The position numbers and the translations under genes are program-made. A stretch of DNA of 64,000 bases from Ashinkailepas kermadecensis. Its lineage: Eukaryota; Arthropoda; Thecostraca; Neolepadidae. Location: assembly GCA_034440615.1 (NCBI GenBank), contig JAOTOM010004044.1:107001-171000 (forward strand), written 5' to 3'. Positions 30,601-40,500 of the stretch are shown here, in pieces. Below the pieces are notes generated by a model. That model was not told the DNA's origin. It worked only from the letters and a program-made list of their open reading frames with translations, and ran no database searches. The first letter of the stretch is position 1. Each line of letters begins with the position of its first letter.

Positions 30601-33298
30601 AGAGCATCGGCCGCACCTGCCAGGGACGAGCCGGTTTGTGTCCCAGCGTCCGACTGCAAGCGAAAATCTAACAGCACCGAACGCTTCTCACGGCGGGGTC
30701 TTGCTGACGTCGCACAGACGCTTCAGGCGTTTTACTCTGCTATAGCAAATTAAACGACCCCTTGGTCTTCCTTCATAGCACACCAGAGTTTTATGACGAC
30801 CCAGAACCTTCCCACCTAGCACACACACACCACACACACCACACACACACACACACACAGAGACCCGCACAGACGAAATCGCCAATCTACGTGCGGGAGA
30901 CGCCATTTGGACGCGCCTCACGGCGGACAGTGACATTGCCAGCCGTCACGCAAGACACGGCAACGTTCCCCGCCTGGCGCACGCGGGGCACACGCATGGC
31001 GGTGACATTCCACGGCGGTGCCATTCCACGGCGGTGACATTCCACGGCGGTGCCATTCCACGGCGGTGACATTCCATGGCGGTGCCATTCCCACCTGCCA
31101 GGTGCGCAGGCCGGTGGTGTCGGCCGCCAGCAGGCAGCGGTTCTCCCACAGCACCACCGAGGCGGTGGCCGTCAGCTGATAGACCACGTAGCCGTCCGTG
31201 TCGGCGGCGTCCGGGGCGCCGCTCAGCTGGCCGTGCATACGGTAGGCCAGCTCCGGCACCTCGCGGCCTCCGCCCTCCAGCTGGGGAACAACACCCCCGG
31301 TCCAGGATACGGTAGGCCAGCTCCGGCACCTCGCGGCCTCCGCCCTCCAGCTGGGGAACAACACCCCCGGTCCAGGATACGGTAGGCCAGCTCCGGCACC
31401 TCCCGGCCTCCGCCCTCCAGCTGGGGAACAACACCCCCGGTCCAGGATACCGCATGCCAGCTCCGGCCGCCGCCCCCCCCCACATCCAGCTGGGGAACAA
31501 CACCCCAGCCGTGGGCACGGCAGGCCAGCCCCGGCACCCCGCTGACCACATGTCAGTTGATGGCTGCACCACTGCACCACTCTGAAAATTAGAGTTACGA
31601 AACCACTGTGTCCAACTTGGGAAAGGTGGGTGGGTAACGTTGCACAACGTGAAAATATTTGTTAGTTATTTAGTTATTTGCGCTTTAGGGCACTTAACGT
31701 GAAAATATTTACACCTGAAGCTGAATATGTTGCTCTTCATTTGAATCTTGGCTGCCCGATCGCTGGTGTATCCCAGAGATTGATGGTGTGCAAAATCCAG
31801 CTAGCATACTCTTCAGTTCCAAGTCTGCATTCAAGTGCCGGACTGAATCCTGAACAAACCGATAGCTGAATATTACGATGGCATACAATTGCGACGCTTT
31901 GCAAAGAATGCAAAACATCGCATCTATTTATTCAATTTATATTAATATGTGTATCATTCACGGCAAAAATCTGACACCTCACTGACATCAGACAACTGGC
32001 TGAAGATGAATTTGGACACAGTGGTGGGAGGTTGATGAACATGCGAGCAGTGCCCTGGAATTCATCTTTGGTAGCGAAGGGTAGTAGGCGAAGACGTCAA
32101 AACACCTGATGACGTTGAAACAATTTGGCGACATGATAGGACAAAGTGTGAGCAGATATTGGCAGAGGAACACCTTACGCCCTACCAAATTTTGATGGCA
32201 CTGACACCATGCATCGACTACAGTGAAGAAAGTAACAGCTACTACAGTTGCATGTTGTGAAGTTCCTTTGAAATCATTCGTGAATCCCTCTCAGAACAGG
32301 CATCTTACAGCATCCAGAAACGCTTACCAGCACCAAATCAAACTGACTTCAGTCCGGAACAGGAATGGAGATGCTGAGCTTACCGGGTGCACACTGCATA
32401 GCACACATGCACCCGGGTAATCCCTTCTTGCACGCCACCACATGACCAGCCTGCTCAGCGCTCACCCACACGACCAGGGAGGCACAAGGCGACCGTGAAC
32501 ATGTTCATCTTTGCCGCAATGCGCAAGAAGGGCCTATGCGGTCATTTGTGCTCTCTGGAGCTCAAATTCAGAAGGGTCAGGTATTTTGAGTCCTGAAAAG
32601 CCATGCATGCACGGACACCCCATACAGAATTAGGGACTTACAGTGTGGGCAACTTGCCACATTCTGTCCCTGGATTCTGCGGACTCTCACGTCATATGTC
32701 GTACCTCGTCATTCCTCACGAAATCTGTGCGTAGGCTTGGTGGATTCCGCGAGGAACGCGCGGACTGCAGCAAGCTGTCCATGCTCTGTCCTGTATAGTT
32801 TCGTCAACGATGGCGACGCTCATGAGACATGGTTAGATGAACCACGATAGATATGGAAAGTGTATATGTAACTTTGTGAAGATAATACGATTGGGCTAAG
32901 CTGCACACAAATGGTTCTATGGGTGATTATGCCACAAACAATGAGGCTTTCTCAAGTTAAGTTCGCATATTCATGAATAGCGATGCAAATGGCTCACGTA
33001 GTTCACATACAGCTCGAAACTTGCCAGAACGCTTTGTGGTTGGAGCCAGCAGAATATGCAACATCACACACAATAGAATCCGCAGAATAATTGTGACAAA
33101 GAGCGCACCCAGCATTAGAGTACACCAACAGTATACATGCCAACTCACGTTTTTGATGACGTCACTGATAACGCGGAGTCGGTAGCTGGCAGGCGGTGGG
33201 TAGCGCATCGCGAATGGCGAGAGAAACATGTAGAACAGCAGGCCGAGGACGCCACCTCGGAAGTCATCGTCCTGCAGGCCATCCAGCTGCTCCACCAC
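21473..33298 (-). CDS. EEF2KMT: EEF2KMT (FAM86) family lysine methyltransferase, 5'-partial gene span
   Basis: Exons in order on the minus strand: 33149-33298, 31095-31280, 27489-27582, 24895-24965, 24005-24275, 23342-23485, 22580-22593, 22447-22510, 21473-21636; all phases agree (385 codons plus stop). The family methylates a lysine of elongation factor 2 in the cytoplasm. Recognised landmarks: the N-terminal FAM86-type region (MRYPPPASYRLRVISDVIKN), TTGLRTWQAG before SAM motif I (VLELGAGLGLAG), an acidic TD after the next strand, LDW and AADVTYNPE, and LTDRN...LMSELG. These follow the FAM86 order. The first coding exon (about 50 residues) was not found; the protein is longer than the usual ~330 aa partly because exon 24005-24275 has an Ala/Gly-rich insert. 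A SINE interrupts the donor of the penultimate exon. METTL22 is a less likely alternative. Confidence 0.82.
22290..22441 (-). mobile_element. tRNA-derived SINE (family C) inserted at a splice donor
   Basis: On the minus strand: head gggcgtcggtggctcagtgg, B-box gggttcgaatcccc, body gatgggcgcaaaatgaccaa, and an (acc)n tail. A ccagggt duplication flanks it (22445-22451 and 22286-22292). The tail is shared with many short copies across the window. Confidence 0.9.
22447..22510 (-). CDS. EEF2KMT: EEF2KMT penultimate exon, donor hit by SINE
   Basis: Minus-strand acceptor cctcatgtag; encodes ESVLNTRLPEELCDFDVHVF and Q. The exon now ends CAGG|gtccag because a SINE follows 3 bases after the GT. The other side of the SINE reads CAGG|gtgaga, the apparent original donor. 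Read-through would add about nine residues and stop inside the SINE. Confidence 0.6.
22580..22593 (-). CDS. EEF2KMT: EEF2KMT candidate 14-nt microexon
   Basis: Minus strand cgtgccag|GAGCGGGCTTCCTG|gtgggt. With 14 bases it is the only segment that links exon 23342-23485 (ends phase 1) to exon 22447-22510 (starts phase 0). The joined reading SELGAGFLES matches the spacing of the FAM86 family's ELGxAG motif. Confidence 0.5.
22830..23370. repeat. 38-bp minisatellite copying exon end and donor
   Basis: About 13 units, each in minus-strand sense carrying ccgcccggctcatgtcggag then ctcg|gtaagaggcc. This is the last ~28 bases of exon 23342-23485 plus its donor; the real junction at 23342 is the first unit. 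Confidence 0.93.
23342..23485 (-). CDS. EEF2KMT: EEF2KMT exon with post-motif strand and helix
   Basis: Acceptor gccgacgccggcag, donor GCTCG|gtaaga (minus). Encodes VTYNPELHAPLVRTLRLLLD through EVLLALTDRNEVTTARLMSEL, matching the FAM86 segment after the AAD motif. Confidence 0.85.
23880..24004. other. purine-rich intron segment
   Basis: The plus strand is rich in gagacag/aaagaaag runs (23840-23910), i.e. pyrimidine-rich on the coding strand. It contains no exon. Confidence 0.4.
24005..24275 (-). CDS. EEF2KMT: EEF2KMT exon with LDW motif
   Basis: Acceptor ctcggcctttgcag, donor GCCGCAG|gtgagg (minus). Starts MLKHNVRINLDLADAG, has an Ala/Gly/Pro-rich variable insert, then TLDWFSFCGEDAGRLDVDLV ending LAA. 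The LDW and DxVLAAD strand are characteristic of this methyltransferase class. The insert makes the domain longer than usual. Confidence 0.85.
24351..24610 (+). mobile_element. tRNA-derived SINE (family D)
   Basis: Head ggggatggccgagtggttaa is tRNA-Ser/Leu-like (A-box), followed by a degenerate B-box (gatcccgggttaaa) and a body with gtgcgtcgtgaaccacccaa. It lies in an EEF2KMT intron in antisense to that gene. Confidence 0.75.
24895..24965 (-). CDS. EEF2KMT: EEF2KMT exon, motif I to acidic loop
   Basis: Acceptor ggtgtgctctgcag, donor GTGGAG|gtgagt (minus). Encodes LALCRLCEPESYHITDGHPM then VVE, completing the SAM-binding motif started in the previous exon and supplying the conserved D after the second strand. 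Confidence 0.85.
25370..25860 (+). repeat. dispersed repeat, copy 1
   Basis: Shares collinear blocks with 40120-40585: gttaggtgtgagatgtcgaa, taatggtgagcataagcatg, gatgtcgatgcttctttggg, tggtatattccaccct. Both copies have the same orientation. The class is unknown; this copy lies in an intron of EEF2KMT. Confidence 0.85.
26885..26938 (+). mobile_element. truncated SINE tail
   Basis: ccaacgcagtcgatgcgccc then gtaagcccaaataaccaact: a tail-only copy of the widespread SINE 3' end. Confidence 0.7.
26990..27180. repeat. degenerate tandem repeat
   Basis: Six copies of a roughly 19-bp unit (ctgctgtatcggtatatcg / cttctgtatcggtacatcg). Confidence 0.85.
27253..27287 (+). mobile_element. SINE family A tail fragment
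   Basis: gtcgacgtgtcgtaaaacca ataaccaacca, identical to the 3' end of family A copies, inserted among tgtgttgtgttgtg repeats. Confidence 0.75.
27327..27488. repeat. 39-bp minisatellite adjoining a donor
   Basis: Four units (starts at 27327, 27366, 27405, 27444) of ggccacgtgcgtggcggtgc gtcgtcggcggtcgctcgc. In minus sense the array begins at the donor of exon 27489-27582: intron start gtgagcgcgagcgaccgcc resembles the unit's gtggccgcgagcgaccgcc. Confidence 0.9.
27489..27582 (-). CDS. EEF2KMT: EEF2KMT exon with SAM motif I
   Basis: Acceptor cgtgttgacag, donor GGCTG|gtgagc (minus). Encodes AGKALLDWYLLRPEGIRG then RRVLELGAGLGLA, the class I methyltransferase glycine-rich SAM-binding loop. Confidence 0.9.
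27835..27896. repeat. two adjacent perfect palindromes
   Basis: 27835-27863: 13-bp arms (ctctacatcaccg) around cga. 27865-27896: 32-bp gapless palindrome (gatcacgacaccggtg and its reverse complement). A direct repeat, gtgatccacag.gacgtgggca, follows at 27890 and 27970. Confidence 0.9.
27900..28260. other. GC-rich intron segment, possible decayed element
   Basis: Reading frames are open in several phases on the minus strand but no family or splice sites were recognised. It may be a relic of a mobile element carrying the palindromes at its edge. Confidence 0.3.
29489..29552 (-). mobile_element. truncated SINE tail
   Basis: Plus strand ttagttagttagatattggg then gcgcatcgacttcattggtc: a reversed copy of the SINE 3' end, in an EEF2KMT intron. 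Confidence 0.65.
30058..30172. repeat. 52-bp tandem duplication
   Basis: ggccgccagacgagcctcct gccgcagcggcggctcgtcg gccggg occurs twice in tandem, in an intron. Confidence 0.9.
30818..30860. repeat. (CA)n microsatellite
   Basis: Interrupted acacacaccacacac run; reading frames over it are artefacts. Confidence 0.95.
31005..31094. repeat. 17-bp repeat at a donor
   Basis: In minus sense the intron begins gtgggaatggcaccgcc and continues with gtggaatgtcaccgcc / gtggaatggcaccgcc copies, so the donor hexamer region is part of the tandem unit. Confidence 0.85.
31095..31280 (-). CDS. EEF2KMT: EEF2KMT exon before SAM motif
   Basis: Acceptor gtgttgttccccag, donor CTGGCAG|gtggga (minus). Encodes LEGGGREVPELAYRMHGQ through a beta-rich segment to LLAADTTGLRTWQ. 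TTGLxTW is the family signature just upstream of motif I. Confidence 0.85.
31241..31510. repeat. 70-bp minisatellite copying exon start and acceptor
   Basis: Units of 70 bp. In minus sense each holds gttgttccccag|CTGGAGGGCGGAGG... through about 45 bases of the exon; three copies lie upstream of the real acceptor at 31280/31281. One copy has a degraded start. Confidence 0.93.
33149..33298 (-). CDS. EEF2KMT: EEF2KMT N-terminal exon (not the first)
   Basis: Acceptor agcactggttccacag, donor AAAAAC|gtgagt (minus). 50 codons, phase 0. GVLGLLFYMFLSPFAMRYPP then ASYRLRVISDVIKN aligns in position with the FAM86 N-terminal helix region preceding the catalytic domain. Confidence 0.8.
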
Positions 33299-35467
33299 CT
33301 GTGGAACCAGTGCTGATCCATTGCATTCATCACTAATTACAGAGCAGTCACAGCAACCTGGGCAACAGTCATTAGCACAAATCACCAAGAACACCAAACC
33401 AGCCATTTCATTTCTCACGATGAAGATACAGGTATGTTTCTGGGATTCACCAGAGATAGGGTAAGATTTTAGATGTCGCCAGAATCCTGGGGTTCATATT
33501 GAGATCTTGGTGAGACCCTTGTCATCATACCATCTCATACTTTATCCTCATTTTGAACTGTGTTTCTAGAATGTAGGGGGAAATAATCCAGTGTGAGGCA
33601 TTGACCATAAACCACCTTCAAGCAGGAGGGAGACAACCCTACAGCTCCAAACATACAAAACATTGGGTACCTGGTATTGGGTGGATGTTTCTAGATCTTA
33701 TAATGGTGGTGGTTGGCACTTTATGGTGCACCAGCTACTGGGTCGTTTGCACCCATCTGGAGGTTATGGAAATGCCACTGGGGGATACTGCATGATTTTT
33801 ATGGTGATAGATGTTGTTGGATGAAGCAGATTTCTGAGGCTAGTAAATGTTGCTGGCAGATGGTCTGACATACTGCTGGAGTGTCATAAGATATGCCACA
33901 TAAGTGTAAGGGGCAATGCTCACAGGAAGGTTAGAGAAGATGCTGCAATCATGCAATGGGCATGCTATCAGCATCATGAATATATGTTGGGCACCAAACA
34001 TCCCAAAATCAATCTTAGGCAAAGTCGCTTGAATACAAATAAATCGTTCTGAAAAAGTAAATGATAGTACATAATCCACTTCTCTTTTTCCTCAGAAAAT
34101 GGTTGTTCTCCAAGGACAACAGTTTGATATGGTTATACCCAGCTTGGGGCCTGGCATCTTTGTCCCTTCCTTCATGAATTTCTGAATCTGTGCCTGGAGT
34201 GAATGCACATGACCTTGACCTCCACTGAATAGCTATGTCACAGGAGTATTACTTTTTCACAGCTGGCAGAATCAATTCTTCCAACATTTCATAATCAGAA
34301 CATTCATCACGTTACCCATACACTGAACACATGCTTTACATTCATCTGATATCTTTTATTTCTAGGAAAACATGCTATTTTTTAACCAACATGTGGATCA
34401 AGGACAAGAAGGAGGAGAAGAAGAACAAGGACAAGAAGAAGTTGAAAGAATATCAAGGATGCCAACTTGAAACTGAATTGTAGCCACCAGAGCATTTAAT
34501 TCTGAAAATTAATGAGGTGCACAATACAGGAAGGCAATGGGCAGATCAAAATGGATTGGAGGCATGCTCCATAAGGCTCCATGTTAAAAGTTGATATTAT
34601 TGGGGGGGGGGGGGTGCAAAACTAACAATGAGGGTGCACTTGCCCCGTCTCAGAAGCATATAAAACAACACCCACAATGGCTATCAAGACATGGCAATCA
34701 ACAGTATTCACCTGTCCGACAACATCCTGTCTGGGATAGTTTTCAAAGAAGAGTGATACTGCGTCTTTCTTAGAGTGCAGGGAATGCATGTTCTGTGCAA
34801 AAGTGGTAATGAGTTACAGTTTTTACACTCAAGTGACCCAATATACAGATTCAAAATATTGCTAGACATAATCCAACTTATGGCAAATTGATCAGGAGGG
34901 TTCTCTGCATGAAGATCAGTAACCTAGAACCCTATACCAGGGTAAGAAGAATAGGTTGCTCCTGGATTTCTTACATCCAGAACATTATCCTCTCCAGAAA
35001 ATTATCTTCAAATTGTGATGTTTGACAATAAACTACAGTATTATTATGCTTGAAGGTGTTTGCAAGACAAGCTTACACATATTTTACCTCCATAAAGGAA
35101 AGAAATTGGTTAGGTTTGGTGATAAATTTTCAGTTCAAGGTCATTTGTGAATTCTTGCATTTTTTTTCCAAATGCAATGTTTATGAATGTAGTTGGCATG
35201 ATGCAATCACTCATTTCCTCTCCAAATGCATACTGTTCAGTAATACAAATTATTATTTAATGGCAAATTATAAATAAAAAAAAAATCCTCAAAAATGTTA
35301 ACATAAAAACCAACATAACTTAACCCCTTTACTTGCTTCATGGAGGTGAAATGTGTGTAAAATTTGTATCATGGATACCTTAAACTGCAACAACACCACC
35401 AAAACCAGCCTTACTTATTTTCGTAAAATTGCAGTTTAGAATAAAAGTGATGTTCAAATCAAGAAAA

Positions 35468-36238
35468 ATTATGGGTAAATTTTTGCTAAAAGGTGTTTTG
35501 GGAATTTTGGGAATACTTTTTCAGAATATGACATTCATGAACATGACTAAGAAGATGCGACCACTCATTTTTGGTGCTGATGCTTACCTTTCAATTTGGA
35601 CAATGACATCACATTGGTATGGTGTAATGATGTCATAGGTATGGCACTGAGGCTTTGACTGGCTAATGCTACAAGTGGTTCACATACCTTAATGAGATGG
35701 TCAAAGTAGCTTAACCTAAACTAACCTAACCCAACCTTGCCTAGCCTAGCCTAGTCTGACCTGACCTGACCTGACCTGACCTGACCTACCCCTAACCTAA
35801 CCTGCTTACCTCTTGGTTTATCATAGCTATAATTTATATAATATGCCATGAGGTTAGGTTGACTGGCTAATGCTATAAACGGTTCACATACCTGAATAAG
35901 ATGGTCGAAGTAGCTCAACCTAACCTAACCTGCTTACCTCTCAGTTTATCATAGCTATAATTTATATAATGCACCATGAGGTTAGGTTAGGTTAAGCTAC
36001 TTCGACCATCTCATTAAGGTATGTGAACCATTTGTAGCATTAGCCAGTCGAAGCCTCGGTGCCATACCTATGACATCATCACACCATACCGATATGATGC
36101 CATAGTTCAAATTGAAAAGTAAGCATCAGCACCAAAAATGAGTGGTTGCATCTTCTTAGTCACATTCATAAACATCATATTCTGAAAAACAATTCCCAAA
36201 AATCCCAAAACACCTTTTATCAAAAATTTACCAAATTA
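35468..36238. mobile_element. foldback element with ~265-bp inverted arms
   Basis: Left arm ~35468-35735 and right arm ~35975-36238 are reverse complements at roughly 90% by eye (for example tcatttttggtgctgatgct versus agcatcagcaccaaaaatga). The centre holds CCTAA/CCTGA pentamers and two direct copies of gtttatcatagctataattt. No transposase frame was seen, so it is a non-autonomous foldback or MITE-like element. Confidence 0.85.
35705..35815. repeat. degenerate (CCTAA/CCTGA)n pentamer array
   Basis: Runs such as cctgacctgacctgacctga and ctaacctaacct. They resemble degenerate interstitial TTAGG telomere repeat typical of arthropods. Confidence 0.7.
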
Positions 36239-36779
36239 TGCAACATAACATAACATAACCTAACCTAGCCTAACCTTCCATGCAAGAAAACAAACTATTT
36301 TTGCAAAATGGAAAACTTCCAGGCAATTTTTGTGTCAAAGATTTTCAAATGAAAAAAAAAAACTAGCCTAACCTAATCTGACATAAGCCATCCTGGACTG
36401 TTTTTGAAGAAAGCTCAATTTATTTTTGAAAAAAAAAATGCCCCCCCAAAAAAAAAATGTTTTCTAACTTACAACAAAAACCTAACCTAACTTCACCAAA
36501 CACAACCTATTTGTATGCTTCAGGGAGGCAAAATGTGCTTAAAACTTGTATTGTGGTCACCTTAAACTGCAATAATACACTTATTTTTCAATTTGAAATT
36601 CAAAACTCAATAACAAAACCCACCCTTACGAAGGCTAACTTATTTGGTTACCTACCTACTTCATGGAGGTAAAATGTGTGTAAAACTTGTCCCATGAACC
36701 CTTAAAGCAAAACAATACCAACTGTTGCCCTCCGCATCCAGGGCTACAAAAGAACAAACCCAACCCTGTTCTATTAGGT

Positions 36780-37409
36780 ACCGAAGTAGGTAGGTGGGTA
36801 GGGGTAGTCTTCAAGTATCCAAATTATTTCTCAGTACTACAGTAACAGCATGTATTCCCAACCCGGCGTATTTTTTGGTGGGTCTAAAAACCATTTCATG
36901 GCAGCGATGTCAGAAATCTGGTAGCCTATTCGTGTTCGATAGCCGCTACCGCAGCGACTGCCGCTGCTATCAGCTGCAGTCATGTATGTTTTCCATGTCC
37001 GTTAGCTTGGCGCTCATATTCATGCAATGCATACCTATACATCAGTCCCTGCCATTGTTGTTTCTCCGTTCACATAAACAACAGGCGCGGCCATGACACC
37101 TTGACCTTTGAAGTTGTTCTACCTTCAACCGTGTCAGCGATCGGGCAACACTGGCTTCACTGCATTGGCCAGGTTGAAACCACGCTAAGCCAATCAGCAC
37201 CTTCCCTACAGTCAGCAAGAGTTGACGTCAACGCCGCGAGCGCCACTTGATCATCCTGTAGGAAAGTCACTAAAAAAGAACTATCGCCGCTGACGCGCAG
37301 CGTAGAGCGCCAACTCCTCCAATCGATACTGACAATTTTTTCACCAAAATTGTATTGGGGTCAGAGTTCATTTAAAATACCGCTTGCTTCTTCAGTTGCC
37401 TCTTCCGCG
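36780..37409 (+). promoter_or_regulatory. CpG-rich upstream region of the ABHD gene
   Basis: The only CpG-dense stretch in the 33.4-39.8 kb block (for example agccgctaccgcagcgactg), ending at the ABHD start codon. No TATA box was evident. It may be a bidirectional promoter if EEF2KMT starts nearby on the minus strand; that is inference. Confidence 0.5.
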
Positions 37410-37505
37410 ATGCTCGATTTTTTGGGTGTGCCGGGTAGCACCTCAACTTGGATTGTTTTGTCCATTGCTGGATTTATTACCTACTATTTTTCGAAATGTG
37501 TCCAG
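37410..37505 (+). CDS. ABHD3: ABHD exon 1, membrane anchor
   Basis: ATG at 37410, donor GTCCAG|gtaaat. Encodes MLDFLGVPGSTSTW and a hydrophobic segment of about 18 residues ending YYFSKCVQ: a signal anchor, as in the family. Confidence 0.85.
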
Positions 37506-40500
37506 GTAAATTTCGTGTCATGTTGCTTCAATTCAATTTCAGTATGCATGTGTAGGATCAATATAAAAACTGTTTAGGCTATCATATATAGGCTACTTGT
37601 TTGGTCAATGTTTTTATCCAGGATGGATCCAGGAATTGTCATCAGGGGCACTTGTCCAGATAGGCACCTTTTTGGAGGAGTGCCACTGAGGAAATACCTG
37701 GAGGGGTGCCTCTGGCTGAAAAATTTGTGGGGGGCACTTGAGTCTCTCTGGTGGAAGCATTTCCTTCCAAGGGGACACCTTTTACTCTCAGAAAGGTGCC
37801 TTTGCCTGCAAAAAAATAGTTGAGGGGCTGCACTCAAGCCTTGGAGGGTTGCCTTCTCCAGGCCAGAGGGGCACTACCATTTATGGGGGTGGCTGCCATA
37901 TCCTCCAGGTTTCCCCCTGGATCTGCCAGTGGTGTGTCCTTAATCCTGTTCATGTGCTGTTTCCTTAAAACCTAGTCTTGCATCTCATTCCTGTTTCAAT
38001 TTGTGTGGTATAAAGGTCACTCCATCAGATGTACTTGATTGTATAAAAGACAATTTGTATCAGGTGAAGCAACTTTGTAGAGTTGTCCTCTAGTAAATAC
38101 AGAATTTTGACAAAAGAGTTTAAATGTCATATGTATTAATGTGATTAAAACAATATGACTACTAATTTATCTCACAAATGCTAACTTTTCAGTTGGTCAC
38201 CAACTACTGCATCATCCCTTGCTGATGCCTAACCACCTGTTGACAGCACTCCTGCCAATGTGTATAGTTCAGTGCATGCAGGCCCTATGACACTGAACAA
38301 ATCACTTCAATTGGAATGACACTGTTGCCAAACAAAAACTCATACCATGAGGATTCCTCTGAAAGGAAAGTTCAATAATTGTGAGGCATAAAAAAGTAGA
38401 ATTTAAAAAAGTAAAGCTAAAGAAAAAAAGTTTTTTTTTTCAAGAAGAAAAGTAGAACTAAAGCCAAGACTGTACAGTATGGAAGATGGCTTTATGAGGT
38501 GCAGCAGGTGGTGAGAAAAGTGGTGTACTGACTTGTGAAGGAAAAGTTTCATCCAGTGGACCTATCTTTGGAAGAAAAAGTGCATGGAGTGCAGTGCAAA
38601 AATAACAAAAATAGAATTAGAAATACTGACCCAGTTCTAGTATAAATTAATAAAGTGCTAAAGCTTAATAAGAGCCACAGGGGCCATCTGGGTTAGGCCT
38701 GTAAGGGGCAGACACTATAAGACTAGAAAAATAAGACCCTAATCAATAGGGTTTCCCTTTGTGTATGCTAAGGGGGTCACTGCACCCTCCCCATAATTGA
38801 TCTGACTCCCTTAATCATTGCTTTTGCCCATCAATTAGGCTGAAGCTTAACTAATTGGACCATATATGGTAAACACTAGATATTAGGCCTATTGGGTATA
38901 TACAATAGGTACAAATGGTGTCCAGGGTAGCTTTGACCAATAGGGTCATTTCCTCTCCACCAGCCAACTTCATAAAATGACACCGATGGTAATCAATACT
39001 ATATCACATGTTTTAAGTAAACCATCTGCCCCATGAAAGGCTAGTTAGTATGTACCACTTTGTGCTTCAGTGTGCACTAGCACACACTTTTCCATACCAT
39101 TATCCTCCAATTAGATCAAATTGAGATTAGTGATTGTTAGGTCCTGAGGCCATGCTAACAATGGCATCATATTAGGTCTAGGTTCCATTGAGTATTGTAT
39201 TTTACAGACCAGTCTCTTTGTAATAATAGCCAAGGATGTACATGTTCTGTGAGGGAAAGATGTGCATGTGCTATGTATCCACCCTGACTCCCATTTGTCC
39301 CACCTGCTGAGTTCCTTCTCTCTCTTATGACTCAATTGACTCACTCTGGCTGCTCTATGTAGGTGGTTTGTTTAAATGTTGTGACATGTGGCTAGTAAAA
39401 GACATGTCCATAATATTCAGTCTGCTGTCCTAATGTGTGTGTCAGATGAAACCCAATATTCACACCAGCTGCTTCTCCAGACATTGTTCCACAATCTTCT
39501 ACCAAAAATGTTGTGCTCTATATCACATGTGTGACAAGGATGTATAACATGTTTATATGTTTACATATCAACATGTTATACATTCATGTTTACAACATGA
39601 AAATTGGCAGAGCTTAGTGTACAGTTTGGAGTATGTGCTTATCATTCAGCCAATCAGTAACCACAATCAGCAATTTGCAGGTTGCAGCACAAAAACTAGT
39701 CAGCTGCTTGTTGAGTAGTAAAACTTTAGTTTGTTGAGCATCACAAAAAGGTGTCTTCTTGTTTAACTCTAGCCTCCCATACTCGACCCATGGCTGCTAC
39801 CTCATCCATGCCACCTGACCGACCCAACTGACCTCCCCCTCCCCTCCCTCCCCTCGGAGTTGCGGTGACCCTGGCTGACCCGCCCCCGGCGTCGACAGAA
39901 GCCGGTGATGGCCGTCAAGGCGGGCAGCAAGTTCGCCCGCTTCCTGGAGTCGCACCTGCCGCTGCTGCAGGAGCGCTACTGGCCGACGCCGTGGTGCCTG
40001 GAGGCGCGCCTGCAGACCATCCTGGGCAGCGTGTTTCGCAGCCAGCTGCCGGCCATCGACTACCAGAGGTGACGCCGGCCGCGCCGACGGACCGCCTCTC
40101 TGGCGCCGTGTTAAAATAATGATTTCTCGTTAGGTGTGAGATGTCGAAAAGAGTACAGTGGGATGTCGAAATCGCCATGGTATTTAAATGCTGTTTAAAA
40201 TACTGTGATCCCTAAAACCCAGTTTTGAGACAATGGCGTACAACTACTCGTTTTGCGTGTTTTAAGAGGTACCCAATTTGGGGATCCCGTTTCAACGATA
40301 ACGATACAAATATCTATGCTGTAAACTGGTATTGTATAACATAGCACATCATAGGTAATCCCTTTACCTGGAATTGCACTACAGAATGTTCGTTATCACG
40401 GTCCCGGATCCGTTATGGTGAGCATAAGCATGATACTTATTTACGGGATACTGTTAGAAACGAGGAATGAAGACCTCACAAGAACGCACCGAGAAGCACA

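Larger units (their letters stand above)
35330..36720. repeat. AT-rich repeat copies, family E
   Basis: Related blocks of the form tggaggtgaaatgtgtgtaa ... ccttaaactgcaacaac occur near 35337, 36523 and 36660, with an inverted fragment near 35085, around and outside the foldback element. Confidence 0.65.
33420..36780. other. AT-rich, CpG-poor intergenic region
   Basis: No exon recognised. The missing first exon of EEF2KMT probably lies here or near 37 kb. By eye about 15 CpG occur in 3.3 kb, against frequent CpG in most other parts. A poly-G run (about 10) is at 34601. Confidence 0.5.

Noticed and set aside
37350..37409. Upstream in-frame extension of ABHD exon 1
   Set aside because: It would require a TTG start; the first ATG at 37410 gives a normal family-length N-terminus.
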